The notes under the pieces are model-generated. The model ran no database searches. It saw only the letters and a list, made by a program, of their open reading frames with translations, and was not told the origin of the DNA. The position numbers and the translations under genes are program-made. From Polaromonas sp. C04 (lineage in GTDB: Bacteria > Pseudomonadota > Gammaproteobacteria > Burkholderiales > Burkholderiaceae_C), in NCBI RefSeq assembly GCF_002002705.1, contig NZ_MUNS01000028.1, positions 124,001 to 188,000 of the forward strand: DNA of 64,000 bases, given 5' to 3'. Below, one piece after another: positions 57,031-64,000 of this stretch; the first letter of the stretch is position 1; every line of letters starts with the position of its first letter.

Positions 57031-57262
57031 TTACGTTTGTTGCCTGCGCACTCGCACAGGCCCGGCATACGCAGGCTTGGGCGCGCGCCGACGCCGGCAC
57101 GCGCGCCAGCACGGAGGCGGGAAACTGAACCTGCGTGCACCAGCAAGGCGGTTGCGGCTCGCCCGTGACGCGCTGGGTTTCCATGGCGCACCGGTTCGGC
57201 GTGCCGCACAGCGGGCAGCGGCTGGGGTCGGGCGCGGTGTCGGGCAGGGTCGGGAAGGGCAT
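57020..57262 (-). CDS. Small cysteine-rich CWC-family protein
   Basis: 80 residues. CPLCGTPNRCAM at about 15-26, PPCWCTQVQFP near 38-48, and a C-terminal ACVCRACA give the Cys spacing of the CWC family, probably a metal-binding knuckle. Function unknown. The start at 57262 begins just before the first Cys pair. Convergent with the zinc metallopeptidase. Confidence 0.78.
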   Translation of the reverse strand: MPFPTLPDTAPDPSRCPLCGTPNRCAMETQRVTGEPQPPCWCTQVQFPASVLARVPASARAQACVCRACASAQATNVTTL

Positions 57263-57335
57263 ATGTATCAAAAGATGACGATGTTTCAGGGCGCCATGCG
57301 ATGGCGTCGATGCGGTCGTTGACTCCAGGGTGCGC

Positions 57336-57360
57336 GCGGGCGATGGCCCCCATCGCCCGC
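57336..57360. repeat. Strong hairpin between the CWC gene and the ACP operon
   Basis: GCGGGCGATGG and CCATCGCCCGC form a perfect 11-bp stem with a 3-base loop. The right arm is followed by TAAAAT, not a T-run, so it may be a leader hairpin or a terminator for upstream transcription. Confidence 0.55.
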
Positions 57361-57441
57361 TAAAATGACGCTCCCGCGGCGAGTCCATGCGTACATGGTA
57401 GTTATATTCGGCCTGAACGGGGTAACTCGATCTCACACACC

Positions 57442-57756
57442 ATGTCCCTCTCCAACATCCATCCCCTGCCCGCGGCCGCATTGCCCGCCTCCAAGGCGGA
57501 TCCCGCGCTGATGCGCGAGGTGGCCGAGTTGATGGTGTCCGCCCTCAACCTCGACACGGCCGCCGCCGACATCGCGCCCGACGAACCGCTGTACGGCGAC
57601 GGGCTGGGCCTGGACTCGATCGACATCCTCGAGGTGGCGCTGGTGATTTCCAGGCAATACGGCCTGCAACTGCGTGCCGACCACGAAGACAACGGCCAGA
57701 TCTTTCGCTCGCTGCGCTCCCTGAGCGAGCACATCGCCGCGCAAAGAACCAAGTGA
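57442..57756 (+). CDS. Acyl carrier protein (aryl-polyene-type cluster)
   Basis: 104 residues. The phosphopantetheine Ser59 lies in GLGLDSIDILEV, with an N-terminal extension of about 22 residues over housekeeping AcpP. First gene of the cluster; its stop overlaps the GTG of the next gene. Likely carrier of the growing polyene or fatty acyl chain. Confidence 0.88.
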   Translation: MSLSNIHPLPAAALPASKADPALMREVAELMVSALNLDTAAADIAPDEPLYGDGLGLDSIDILEVALVISRQYGLQLRADHEDNGQIFRSLRSLSEHIAAQRTK

Positions 57757-58424
57757 AACCCGAATGGGCCGCACGGCTGGTACCGGTGTGCAAGGGCGCG
57801 GCGGCCGTCGCAGGGTGTATCGGCTACTCCCTTTTGGCGCACCTTGCGGCGGCGGCACCGGCACCCGGTCTGTTCGAGGCGGCCGTGGCCGTCGCGCCGG
57901 GCCTGACACTGGCGTTTTTGCTCGCCTGGCGCTCCGCGCGCAGGCCGCTCCTGCTGGCGCTGTGGGGGGCGGGCTGCCTCGGCCTGTACGGCGCCAGCGG
58001 CTGGCTGGTGGGGCACTACCACTGGGTATTTTTGCTGCAGGATGCGGGCCTGCAGGTGCTGCTGGGGCTGATGTTCGGTCGCACCCTGCGGCCGGGGCAG
58101 ACCCCGCTGGTGTCGCAGTTCGCGGCCCTGCTGCACGGGTCGCTGTCGCCCGCCGCGGTGCGCTACACCCGGCGCGCGACCTGGGCCTGGACGCTGTTCT
58201 TTGCCGGCATGGCGACGCTGTCGCTGCTGCTGTTCTGGCTCGCGTCTATCGCCGTCTGGTCCGTCTTTGCGAATCTGCTGGGCCTGCCGCTGGTGGTCCT
58301 GATGTTCGTCGCGGAGTATGCGGTGCGCCTCTGCGTGGTCCCGCAGGCCGAGCGGGCCGGACTGTGGGAGGCGTTTGCGGCCTACCGACAGTCGTCGCCC
58401 GGCTTGCGGCGCCGCGCGCACTGA
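57753..58424 (+). CDS. Polytopic membrane protein of aryl-polyene-type clusters
   Basis: 223 residues with six or so hydrophobic helices (GCIGYSLLAHLAAA; APGLTLAFLLAW; LLALWGAGCLGLYGASGWL; and so on). It resembles the membrane protein that lies between ACP and ligase genes in aryl polyene clusters (ApeG-like). GTG start at 57753 inside the ACP stop (GTGA). Confidence 0.75.
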   Translation: MKPEWAARLVPVCKGAAAVAGCIGYSLLAHLAAAAPAPGLFEAAVAVAPGLTLAFLLAWRSARRPLLLALWGAGCLGLYGASGWLVGHYHWVFLLQDAGLQVLLGLMFGRTLRPGQTPLVSQFAALLHGSLSPAAVRYTRRATWAWTLFFAGMATLSLLLFWLASIAVWSVFANLLGLPLVVLMFVAEYAVRLCVVPQAERAGLWEAFAAYRQSSPGLRRRAH

Positions 58425-58459
58425 TGCGCGCTGCAAGCGCCCGTGCGCTTTAGCCTGCC

Positions 58460-59827
58460 ATGACCACCTTTCCGCTTGTCACGCATCGCGGCATGGACGA
58501 GGCGCTGGCGTACCGCCACGGCGAGGTCGTCACGGTCGGCCAGTTCCTGCACGACGCAAGGCGGCTGGCGGCCTTGTACCCACCGGGACGGCACGTGCTC
58601 AACGCCTGCACCGACCGCTATCACTTCACGGTGGGGCTGGCGGCCGCCCTGCTGGCGGGCAGAATCAGCCTGCTGCCGCCGACCCACACGCCGGAGATGG
58701 TGCGCCAGCTGCGGCTGTTGGCTCCCGATGTGTTTTGTCTGAGCGACGGCCTCACCACGATTGACCTGCCGCATGTCGCCTACCCCGACCCGGCGCCGCG
58801 CGGCGAGGGGCCCGAGGCCATGCCGGCCGAGGTCCCGCAGATCCCGGCCAACCAGACCGTGGCCCACGTGTTTACCTCGGGCTCGACCGGCGTGCCCCTG
58901 CCGCATCGCAAAACCTGGGGCGCTCTGGTTCGCAACATGCAGGCCGGCGCGGCGCGGCTCGGATTGGAGGGCGGGGCGCGCTACAGCATCGTCGGGACCG
59001 TGCCGCCGCAGCACATGTATGGCTTCGAGTCCACGGTCCTGCTGGCGCTGCAGGGCGGCGCCGCGCTGAGCGCCGGGCACCCCTTTTACCCGGCCGATAT
59101 TTGCAGCGCCATCGCCGCGGTGCCGCGGCCCCGCCTGCTGGTGACCACGCCCGTGCACCTGCGCGCGCTGCTGTGCGCGGGCGTGGAGATTCCCGCGCTC
59201 GATCTGGTGCTGTCCGCGACCGCACCGATGCCTGCGCAACTGGCGCAGGCCGCCGAAGCCCGCCTGCAGGCGCCGCTGCTGGAGATTTATGGTTCCACCG
59301 AAACCGGACAGATCGCCACGCGCCGCACGGCCCAGGCGCTGCCCTGGACGCTGCTGCCGGACGTGCGGCTCGTCCCGCAGGGCGACCGCATGTGGGCGTC
59401 GGGCGGCCATGTCGAGGTGCCGGTGGCCTTGGGCGACGTGCTGGAATGCGTGGACGACCGGCATTTCCTGCTGCACGGGCGCAAGGCCGATCTGGTCAAC
59501 ATTGCCGGCAAACGCAATTCGCTGGCCTACCTGAACCATCAACTGAATGCCATCGAGGGCGTGCAGGACGGGGCTTTTTTCATGCCGGACGAGGACGACG
59601 CCGGCGCGGGCGTGACGCGCCTGCTGGCCTTCGCCGTGGCCCCGGGCCTGTCGCAGGCCGCGCTGCGCGCCGCGCTGCGCGAGCGCATCGACCCCGTGTT
59701 CATGCCGCGCCCGCTGCTGCTGGTGCAGCAGCTGCCGCGCAACAGCACGGGCAAACTGCCGCGCGAGGCGCTGCAGGCGCTGGCGCAGACCCACGACCAG
59801 ACGGGACGCGGCCGGCATGCAGGATGA
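58460..59827 (+). CDS. AMP-dependent acyl/aryl ligase (ApeH-like)
   Basis: 455 residues. ANL fold: P-loop FTSGSTGVPLPHRK, ATAPMPAQLA, YGSTETGQIA and a C-terminal RNSTGKLPREAL with the catalytic Lys. The length and the modified P-loop (LPHRK after the Gly) suggest the acyl-ACP ligase of aryl polyene clusters and not a general FadD. Overlaps the dehydratase start by 11 bases. Confidence 0.85.
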   Translation: MTTFPLVTHRGMDEALAYRHGEVVTVGQFLHDARRLAALYPPGRHVLNACTDRYHFTVGLAAALLAGRISLLPPTHTPEMVRQLRLLAPDVFCLSDGLTTIDLPHVAYPDPAPRGEGPEAMPAEVPQIPANQTVAHVFTSGSTGVPLPHRKTWGALVRNMQAGAARLGLEGGARYSIVGTVPPQHMYGFESTVLLALQGGAALSAGHPFYPADICSAIAAVPRPRLLVTTPVHLRALLCAGVEIPALDLVLSATAPMPAQLAQAAEARLQAPLLEIYGSTETGQIATRRTAQALPWTLLPDVRLVPQGDRMWASGGHVEVPVALGDVLECVDDRHFLLHGRKADLVNIAGKRNSLAYLNHQLNAIEGVQDGAFFMPDEDDAGAGVTRLLAFAVAPGLSQAALRAALRERIDPVFMPRPLLLVQQLPRNSTGKLPREALQALAQTHDQTGRGRHAG

Positions 59828-60116
59828 ACCCCTGATGGTGCAAGCGCTGACGGTGCCGGCCGATCACCCCGCGTTTGCCGGCCACTTTCCGGGCGCTCCC
59901 ATTTTGCCGGGCGTGGTGCTGCTGGACGCCGTGGTGCAGCGGGCGCCGGGCGCGTTGGCCGGCGTGCATCAAATCGCGTCCGCCAAGTTTTTCAGCCCGA
60001 TCGCTCCGGGCGAGTCGTTGCTCATTGCGTATGCGCACACAGCCGCCGGCCTGCGCTGGGACATTGCGTGTGGCGCGCGCAAGGTTGCCAGCGGAACGCT
60101 GGTGCTGGTCACATGA
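59817..60116 (+). CDS. FabZ/ApeI-like hot-dog dehydratase
   Basis: 99 residues, shorter than FabZ. AGHFPGAPILPGVVLLDAV is the (3R)-hydroxyacyl dehydratase signature with the catalytic His; no second catalytic residue region beyond the hot-dog core. ApeI-like. Stop overlaps the acyltransferase start (ATGA). Confidence 0.85.
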   Translation: MQDEPLMVQALTVPADHPAFAGHFPGAPILPGVVLLDAVVQRAPGALAGVHQIASAKFFSPIAPGESLLIAYAHTAAGLRWDIACGARKVASGTLVLVT

Positions 60117-61084
60117 GCGAATCGAGCGTGCACCCCGACGCCCCGGTGAACTGGAAGGACAGTCCGGAGCGCAGCAACCAGTTCCTGCTGCGCGTCATGT
60201 GCTGGATTTCCCTGCGCCTGGGGCGCCGGGTAGCGCGCTGCGTGCTATACGGGATTGCGGTGTATTTCCTGTTGTTCTCACCCAAGGCCCGGCTGGCCTC
60301 GCGCCGCTACCTGCAGCGGGTCTTGAAGCTGCCGGCCCCTGCCCGCGTGGGATGGCGCCATCTGTTGCGCCATTTCATGACCTTTGCCTCGGTCATTCAC
60401 GACCGCATCTACCTGGTCAACGACCGCTTTGACCTGTTCGATATCGAACTGCACCGGCAGCAGCTGATCACCGACGTGCTGGCCGAGGGGCGCGGGGCGC
60501 TGCTGCTGGGCGCGCACCTGGGCAGTTTTGAGGTGATGCGCGCCGTCGGGCGCCAGCAGCCGGGCCTGCGGGTGGTGATGGTGATGTACGAGGAAAACGC
60601 CCGGAAAATCAATGCGCTGCTGGCCGCCATCAATCCGGCCGTGCAGCATGACATCGTCGCACTCGGTCACGTGAACTCCATGATGGCCGTGCATGCGCTG
60701 TTCGAGACGGGCGCCGTGGTCGGCATTCTGGGCGACCGCTCGCTGGGTCAGGACACCACGGTGTCGTTGCCCTTTCTGGACGCGCCGGCGCTGCTGCCCG
60801 TGGGCCCGTTTCGCATGGCGGCCATTTTGCGGCGGCCGGTGCTGTTCATGGTCGGGCTGTATGGCGGGGGCAACCGCTACGATGTTCATTTTGAAACGGT
60901 GGCGGATTTCTCCAGCGTTCCGGCCGGTGGCCGTGCGGCTGCGATTCAGGTTGCCATGAGCCGTTACGCGCAGCTGCTGGAGCAGTACTGCGAAGTGGCA
61001 CCCTACAACTGGTTCAACTTCTTTGATTTCTGGCAGGGCGCGCCGGCGCCAGCCGCCGCACCTCACCGGACACGCCATGACTGA
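60113..61084 (+). CDS. LpxL/HtrB-like acyltransferase
   Basis: 323 residues. N-terminal membrane helix (CVLYGIAVYFLLF), then the acyltransferase motif GAHLGSFE with His135 and Glu140 (HX4E) and GILGDRSLGQD. In aryl polyene clusters such enzymes add the acyl chain to a lipid or sugar anchor. Overlaps the next gene by 8 bases. Confidence 0.85.
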   Translation: MSESSVHPDAPVNWKDSPERSNQFLLRVMCWISLRLGRRVARCVLYGIAVYFLLFSPKARLASRRYLQRVLKLPAPARVGWRHLLRHFMTFASVIHDRIYLVNDRFDLFDIELHRQQLITDVLAEGRGALLLGAHLGSFEVMRAVGRQQPGLRVVMVMYEENARKINALLAAINPAVQHDIVALGHVNSMMAVHALFETGAVVGILGDRSLGQDTTVSLPFLDAPALLPVGPFRMAAILRRPVLFMVGLYGGGNRYDVHFETVADFSSVPAGGRAAAIQVAMSRYAQLLEQYCEVAPYNWFNFFDFWQGAPAPAAAPHRTRHD

Positions 61085-61682
61085 TTCGCTGATCTCAAGA
61101 CGACGCTGGTGGAGCTGCCTGCTGGCCGCTGCGGGCCTGGCCCTGGCGCTGCTGAGCGCGCCGGCCCATGCCGCCTGGGACGTGGACCGGCTCATGCAGG
61201 CGCTGGCGCAAAACAAATCGGGCCGCGCCACCTTCGTCGAGAAGAAATACATCGCGATGCTGGACAAGCCGGTGGAGTCCTCGGGCGAACTGCTCTATAC
61301 CGCGCCCGACCGGCTGGAGAAGCGCACGGTCAAACCCAAGCCCGAATCCATGGTGCTGGAAGGCAGCACTTTGATGGTCGAGCGTGGAAACCGACGCTAT
61401 GTGCTGGCCCTGCAGGACTATCCCGAACTGGGCGCTTTCACCGAGAGCATTCGCGGCACGCTCGCCGGCGACCAGAAAGCGCTGGCGCGCATCTACAACC
61501 TCACACTGGAAGGCAGCGAAGAGCGCTGGACGCTGACGCTGCGCCCGATTGAGTCCAAGATGGCCGCCGCGGTGCAGCGCGTTGTCATCCACGGCAGCCA
61601 CGCCGACCTGCGCTCGATCGAGATCGAGCAGGCGGACAAGGACCGCTCGGTCATGACGATCACCTCGACCGCCCCGCCATGA
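61077..61682 (+). CDS. LolA-like outer membrane lipoprotein carrier
   Basis: 201 residues. Signal peptide (RRRWWSCLLAAAGLALALLS, cleavage after AHA), then a LolA-like fold: ALAQNKSGRATFVEKKYIAM and GELLYTAPDRLEKR. In this context it is probably a periplasmic carrier for the cluster product (ApeL-like) and not the housekeeping LolA. Stop overlaps the next ATG. Confidence 0.85.
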   Translation: MTDSLISRRRWWSCLLAAAGLALALLSAPAHAAWDVDRLMQALAQNKSGRATFVEKKYIAMLDKPVESSGELLYTAPDRLEKRTVKPKPESMVLEGSTLMVERGNRRYVLALQDYPELGAFTESIRGTLAGDQKALARIYNLTLEGSEERWTLTLRPIESKMAAAVQRVVIHGSHADLRSIEIEQADKDRSVMTITSTAPP

Positions 61683-64000
61683 AGCGGCCCTGGCTGCAGC
61701 GCCCCTTGCTGGCGGTCTGGCTCTGGCTCGCCGCCCTGCTGGTCTGCGGGGTCTTGATCAGCCGTGCCAGCTTTACCGCCGATCTGTCGGCGTTTTTGCC
61801 CAAGGCGCCGACGCCGGAGCAGCGGCTGCTGGTCGATCAGCTGCGCGACGGCGTGGTGTCGCGGCTGATTCTGGTGGGCATCGACGGGGCCGACGTGCCC
61901 ACCCGTGCCGCGTTGTCCAAAGCCATGGCCCGGCAACTTCGGGCTGACAACCGTTTCAGCACCGTCAGCAATGGTGAGGCCGTGGCGCAGCAGCGCGACC
62001 AGGCCTTTTTGTTTGAGCACCGCTACCAGCTCAGCCCCGCGATGAAACCCGCGCACTTCACCGTCCAGGGGCTGCGCAGCGCGGTGGGCGACACGCTCGA
62101 CCTGCTCGCGTCGCCCGCCGGTCTGCTGGTCAAATCCATCCTGCCGCGCGACCCGACCGGCGAATTTCCGCTGCTGCTGGAGCAGTTCGCCGGCGACGCG
62201 GCCGGTGGTGCGAGCCGGCCGCAGTCGGCGGGCGGCGTCTGGGCCTCGCGCGATGGCCGGCGCGCCCTGCTGCTGCTGCAAACGCGGGTATCCGGTTCGG
62301 ACACCGATGGCCAGGAACAGGCCATGGCCGCCGTGCGCGCGGCCTTCGCCGCGGCGCAGCAGGAAGTCGCACGCCCTGCCTCGCCCTCAGCCGCCTCCGC
62401 GACGCTGGTCATGACCGGGCCCGGCGTGTTCGCGGTGAATGTCCGCGAGGTGATCAAGAAGGAAGTCACGCGCCTGTCCGCCATCAGCATTGCGCTGATC
62501 GTGACGCTGCTGCTGTTGATCTACCGCTCCGTGCGCACGCTGGCGCTGGGCCTGCTGCCGGTGCTGTCCGGGGCGATGGCGGGCGTGGCGGCGGTCAGTC
62601 TGGGGTTTGGTACGGTGCATGGCATCACGCTGGGGTTCGGCACCACCCTGATCGGCGAAGCCGTGGACTATTCGATTTACCTGTTCGTCCAGTCGGAGCA
62701 GACGGCCGCGTCCAATCGCCACTGGGTGCGCCGGTTCTGGCCGACGATCCGGCTCGGCGTGCTGACCTCGGTGTTCGGCTTTGCCTCGCTGCTGCTGTCG
62801 GGCTTTCCGGGGCTGGCGCAGCTGGGCCTGTACTCCATCACGGGCCTGCTGACGGCGGCCGCCGTCACGCGCTTTGTGCTCCCGGTGCTGCTGCCCCGGG
62901 ATTTTCGCGTGCGCGACGTGTCCCGGCTGGGCCGGCGCCTGGCGCGCGTGGTGCAACGCGCCGGTGTGCTGCGCTGGGGCGTCGTCGGCCTGCTGGTGGC
63001 GGCGTGCGTGACCTTGGCGCTGCACCGGCAGACCTTGTGGAACAACGAGCTGTCGGCGCTCAGCCCGGTGTCTGCTGCGGACCAGGCGCTCGATGCGTCG
63101 CTGCGGGCCGACCTGGGCGCGCCCGATGTGCGCTACCTCGTGGTGGTGTCGGGTCGCACGCAGGAGGGCGTGCTGCGCGCAGCCGAGTCCGTGGTGGCGG
63201 CGTTGCAGCCGCTGGTGCAGGCGAACGCGATCGCCGGGGTGGACAGCCCCACCACCCTGTTGCCCAGCCTCGCCACCCAGCAGGCCCGGTTGGCGAGCCT
63301 GCCGGAGCCGGCGCAATTGAAGGAGCGGCTGCGCCAGGCGCTCGCGCCGCTGCCGATCCGGCCGGAGCGCCTGGCGCCCTTCCTGGCGGATGCACAGGCG
63401 GCACGGCATCTGCGCCCGCTCGAGCGCTCCGACCTCGATGGCACGTCGCTGGCGGTGGCGCTGGACGGCATGCTGCTTCAGCACGCTGCAGACAAAGATG
63501 GACCTGCCGGCTGGAGCGCGTTTCTGCCCTTGCACGCGCCGGTCGGTGCGGGCGGCACGGGTGTCGGCGCGATCGACCCGGCCCGCATTCGCCACGCGCT
63601 GGCCGCCTTGAATGAAGCAGATACCGGTACCCGCATCCTGTTCGTCGATGTCAAGGGCGAGGCCGATCAGCTCTACAGCGGTTACCTGCACGAGGCCATC
63701 GTGCTGTCGCTGGCGGGGCTCGCGGCGATCGCGCTGCTGCTGCTGGTCGCGCTACGTTCCTTCGCGGGCGCGTTGCGCGTGCTGGCGCCGCTGGCCGGCG
63801 CAGTGCTGACGGTGGCTGCCGGGCTCGCGCTCGCGGGCCAGCGCCTGACGATTTTGCATCTGGTCGGCCTGCTGCTGATCGTCGCGGTGGGCTCCAACTA
63901 CGCGCTGTTTTTCAATCGACGCGCGCCATCGCACACGCGTCATTCGGGCGCTGCCGGGGACATCGAGGACGACGACTTGTCGGGCATCACGCCACGCACG
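61679..64000 (+). CDS. MMPL/RND-type exporter (cut by the right edge)
   Basis: 774 codons read, no stop before the edge. First helix LLAVWLWLAALLVCGVLI, a periplasmic region, then helices from about residue 265 (ISIALIVTLLLLIY), with GEAVDYSIYLF in the MMPL core and a second half that repeats the plan (LSLAGLAAIALLLLVALR; VGLLLIVAVGSNYALFF). In aryl polyene clusters it is the exporter (ApeM-like). The ATG at 61679 overlaps the LolA-like stop. Confidence 0.88.
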   Translation, partial: MKRPWLQRPLLAVWLWLAALLVCGVLISRASFTADLSAFLPKAPTPEQRLLVDQLRDGVVSRLILVGIDGADVPTRAALSKAMARQLRADNRFSTVSNGEAVAQQRDQAFLFEHRYQLSPAMKPAHFTVQGLRSAVGDTLDLLASPAGLLVKSILPRDPTGEFPLLLEQFAGDAAGGASRPQSAGGVWASRDGRRALLLLQTRVSGSDTDGQEQAMAAVRAAFAAAQQEVARPASPSAASATLVMTGPGVFAVNVREVIKKEVTRLSAISIALIVTLLLLIYRSVRTLALGLLPVLSGAMAGVAAVSLGFGTVHGITLGFGTTLIGEAVDYSIYLFVQSEQTAASNRHWVRRFWPTIRLGVLTSVFGFASLLLSGFPGLAQLGLYSITGLLTAAAVTRFVLPVLLPRDFRVRDVSRLGRRLARVVQRAGVLRWGVVGLLVAACVTLALHRQTLWNNELSALSPVSAADQALDASLRADLGAPDVRYLVVVSGRTQEGVLRAAESVVAALQPLVQANAIAGVDSPTTLLPSLATQQARLASLPEPAQLKERLRQALAPLPIRPERLAPFLADAQAARHLRPLERSDLDGTSLAVALDGMLLQHAADKDGPAGWSAFLPLHAPVGAGGTGVGAIDPARIRHALAALNEADTGTRILFVDVKGEADQLYSGYLHEAIVLSLAGLAAIALLLLVALRSFAGALRVLAPLAGAVLTVAAGLALAGQRLTILHLVGLLLIVAVGSNYALFFNRRAPSHTRHSGAAGDIEDDDLSGITPRT

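Noticed and set aside
1-64000. tRNA, rRNA, CRISPR array, prophage or IS transposase
   Set aside because: None of the expected sequence patterns or protein motifs was seen by eye; short RNA genes without obvious structure could be missed.

Overview
The window is high-GC, densely coded bacterial DNA with short intergenic gaps and many ATGA or GTGA overlaps. Gene content and order (purEK, uvrA/MFS/ssb, hpf-ptsN-hprK, fur/bamE, leuS-lptE...holA-proA, gshA...gshB) point to a betaproteobacterium of the order Burkholderiales. Several families of short dispersed repeats look like ones I recall from Comamonadaceae genomes, so a Polaromonas/Rhodoferax/Variovorax/Acidovorax-like host is my best inference. 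I see no rRNA, tRNA, CRISPR array, phage or transposase gene; this is mostly core chromosome.

Layout. 1-7.7 kb: thioredoxin-like protein (cut by the edge), purE-purK, Sua5, a degenerate GDSL-like lipoprotein, dacB, then tsaB-rimI-uracil-DNA glycosylase. 7.8-19.6 kb: DUF1810 protein, divergent lrp/dadA around a palindromic operator, an EF-G-like GTPase, two EamA transporters around pyrF, uvrA, and an MFS carrier. 19.9-31.7 kb: ssb, a long MipA/OmpV-type outer membrane protein, mnmA, a DUF2844-DUF3443 secreted pair, the three-gene transhydrogenase operon pntAA-pntAB-pntB, fadD, mtnN and corA. 31.8-41.7 kb: patatin phospholipase, hpf-ptsN-hprK, divergent fur/bamE, dapB, an ExbB/ExbD pair, leuS and lptE. 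41.7-47.2 kb: a regulator plus a fused arginine/ornithine enzyme sit between lptE and holA-proA. 47.2-57.3 kb: MFS carrier, gshA, kup, a hairpin-bounded repeat element, benE, gshB, a class II glutamine amidotransferase, a zinc metallopeptidase and a small Cys-rich protein. 57.4-64 kb: seven tightly coupled genes (ACP, membrane protein, acyl ligase, dehydratase, acyltransferase, LolA-like, MMPL exporter) that look like one side of an aryl-polyene-type cluster and run off the right edge.

Two observations stand out. (1) The 741-residue protein at 42447-44672 joins an ornithine aminotransferase to an amidinotransferase-fold guanidino hydrolase. It has its own Lrp-type regulator and a palindrome in front, is placed inside the leuS-lptE-holA-proA block, and keeps an internal Shine-Dalgarno/ATG at the domain junction. 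The inferred logic is arginine (or a related guanidino compound) to ornithine to glutamate semialdehyde, the same intermediate that ProA makes two genes downstream. (2) At least two families of short dispersed repeats occur not only between genes but in frame inside genes: uvrA, leuS, mtnN, benE, the UDG gene and proA internally; lptE, proA and perhaps purK at the N-terminus; one EamA transporter at the C-terminus. They appear to supply linkers, loops and termini of housekeeping proteins.

Start sites were chosen from ribosome-binding sites, overlaps and family N-termini. All functional names rest on motifs I could read, not on database searches.
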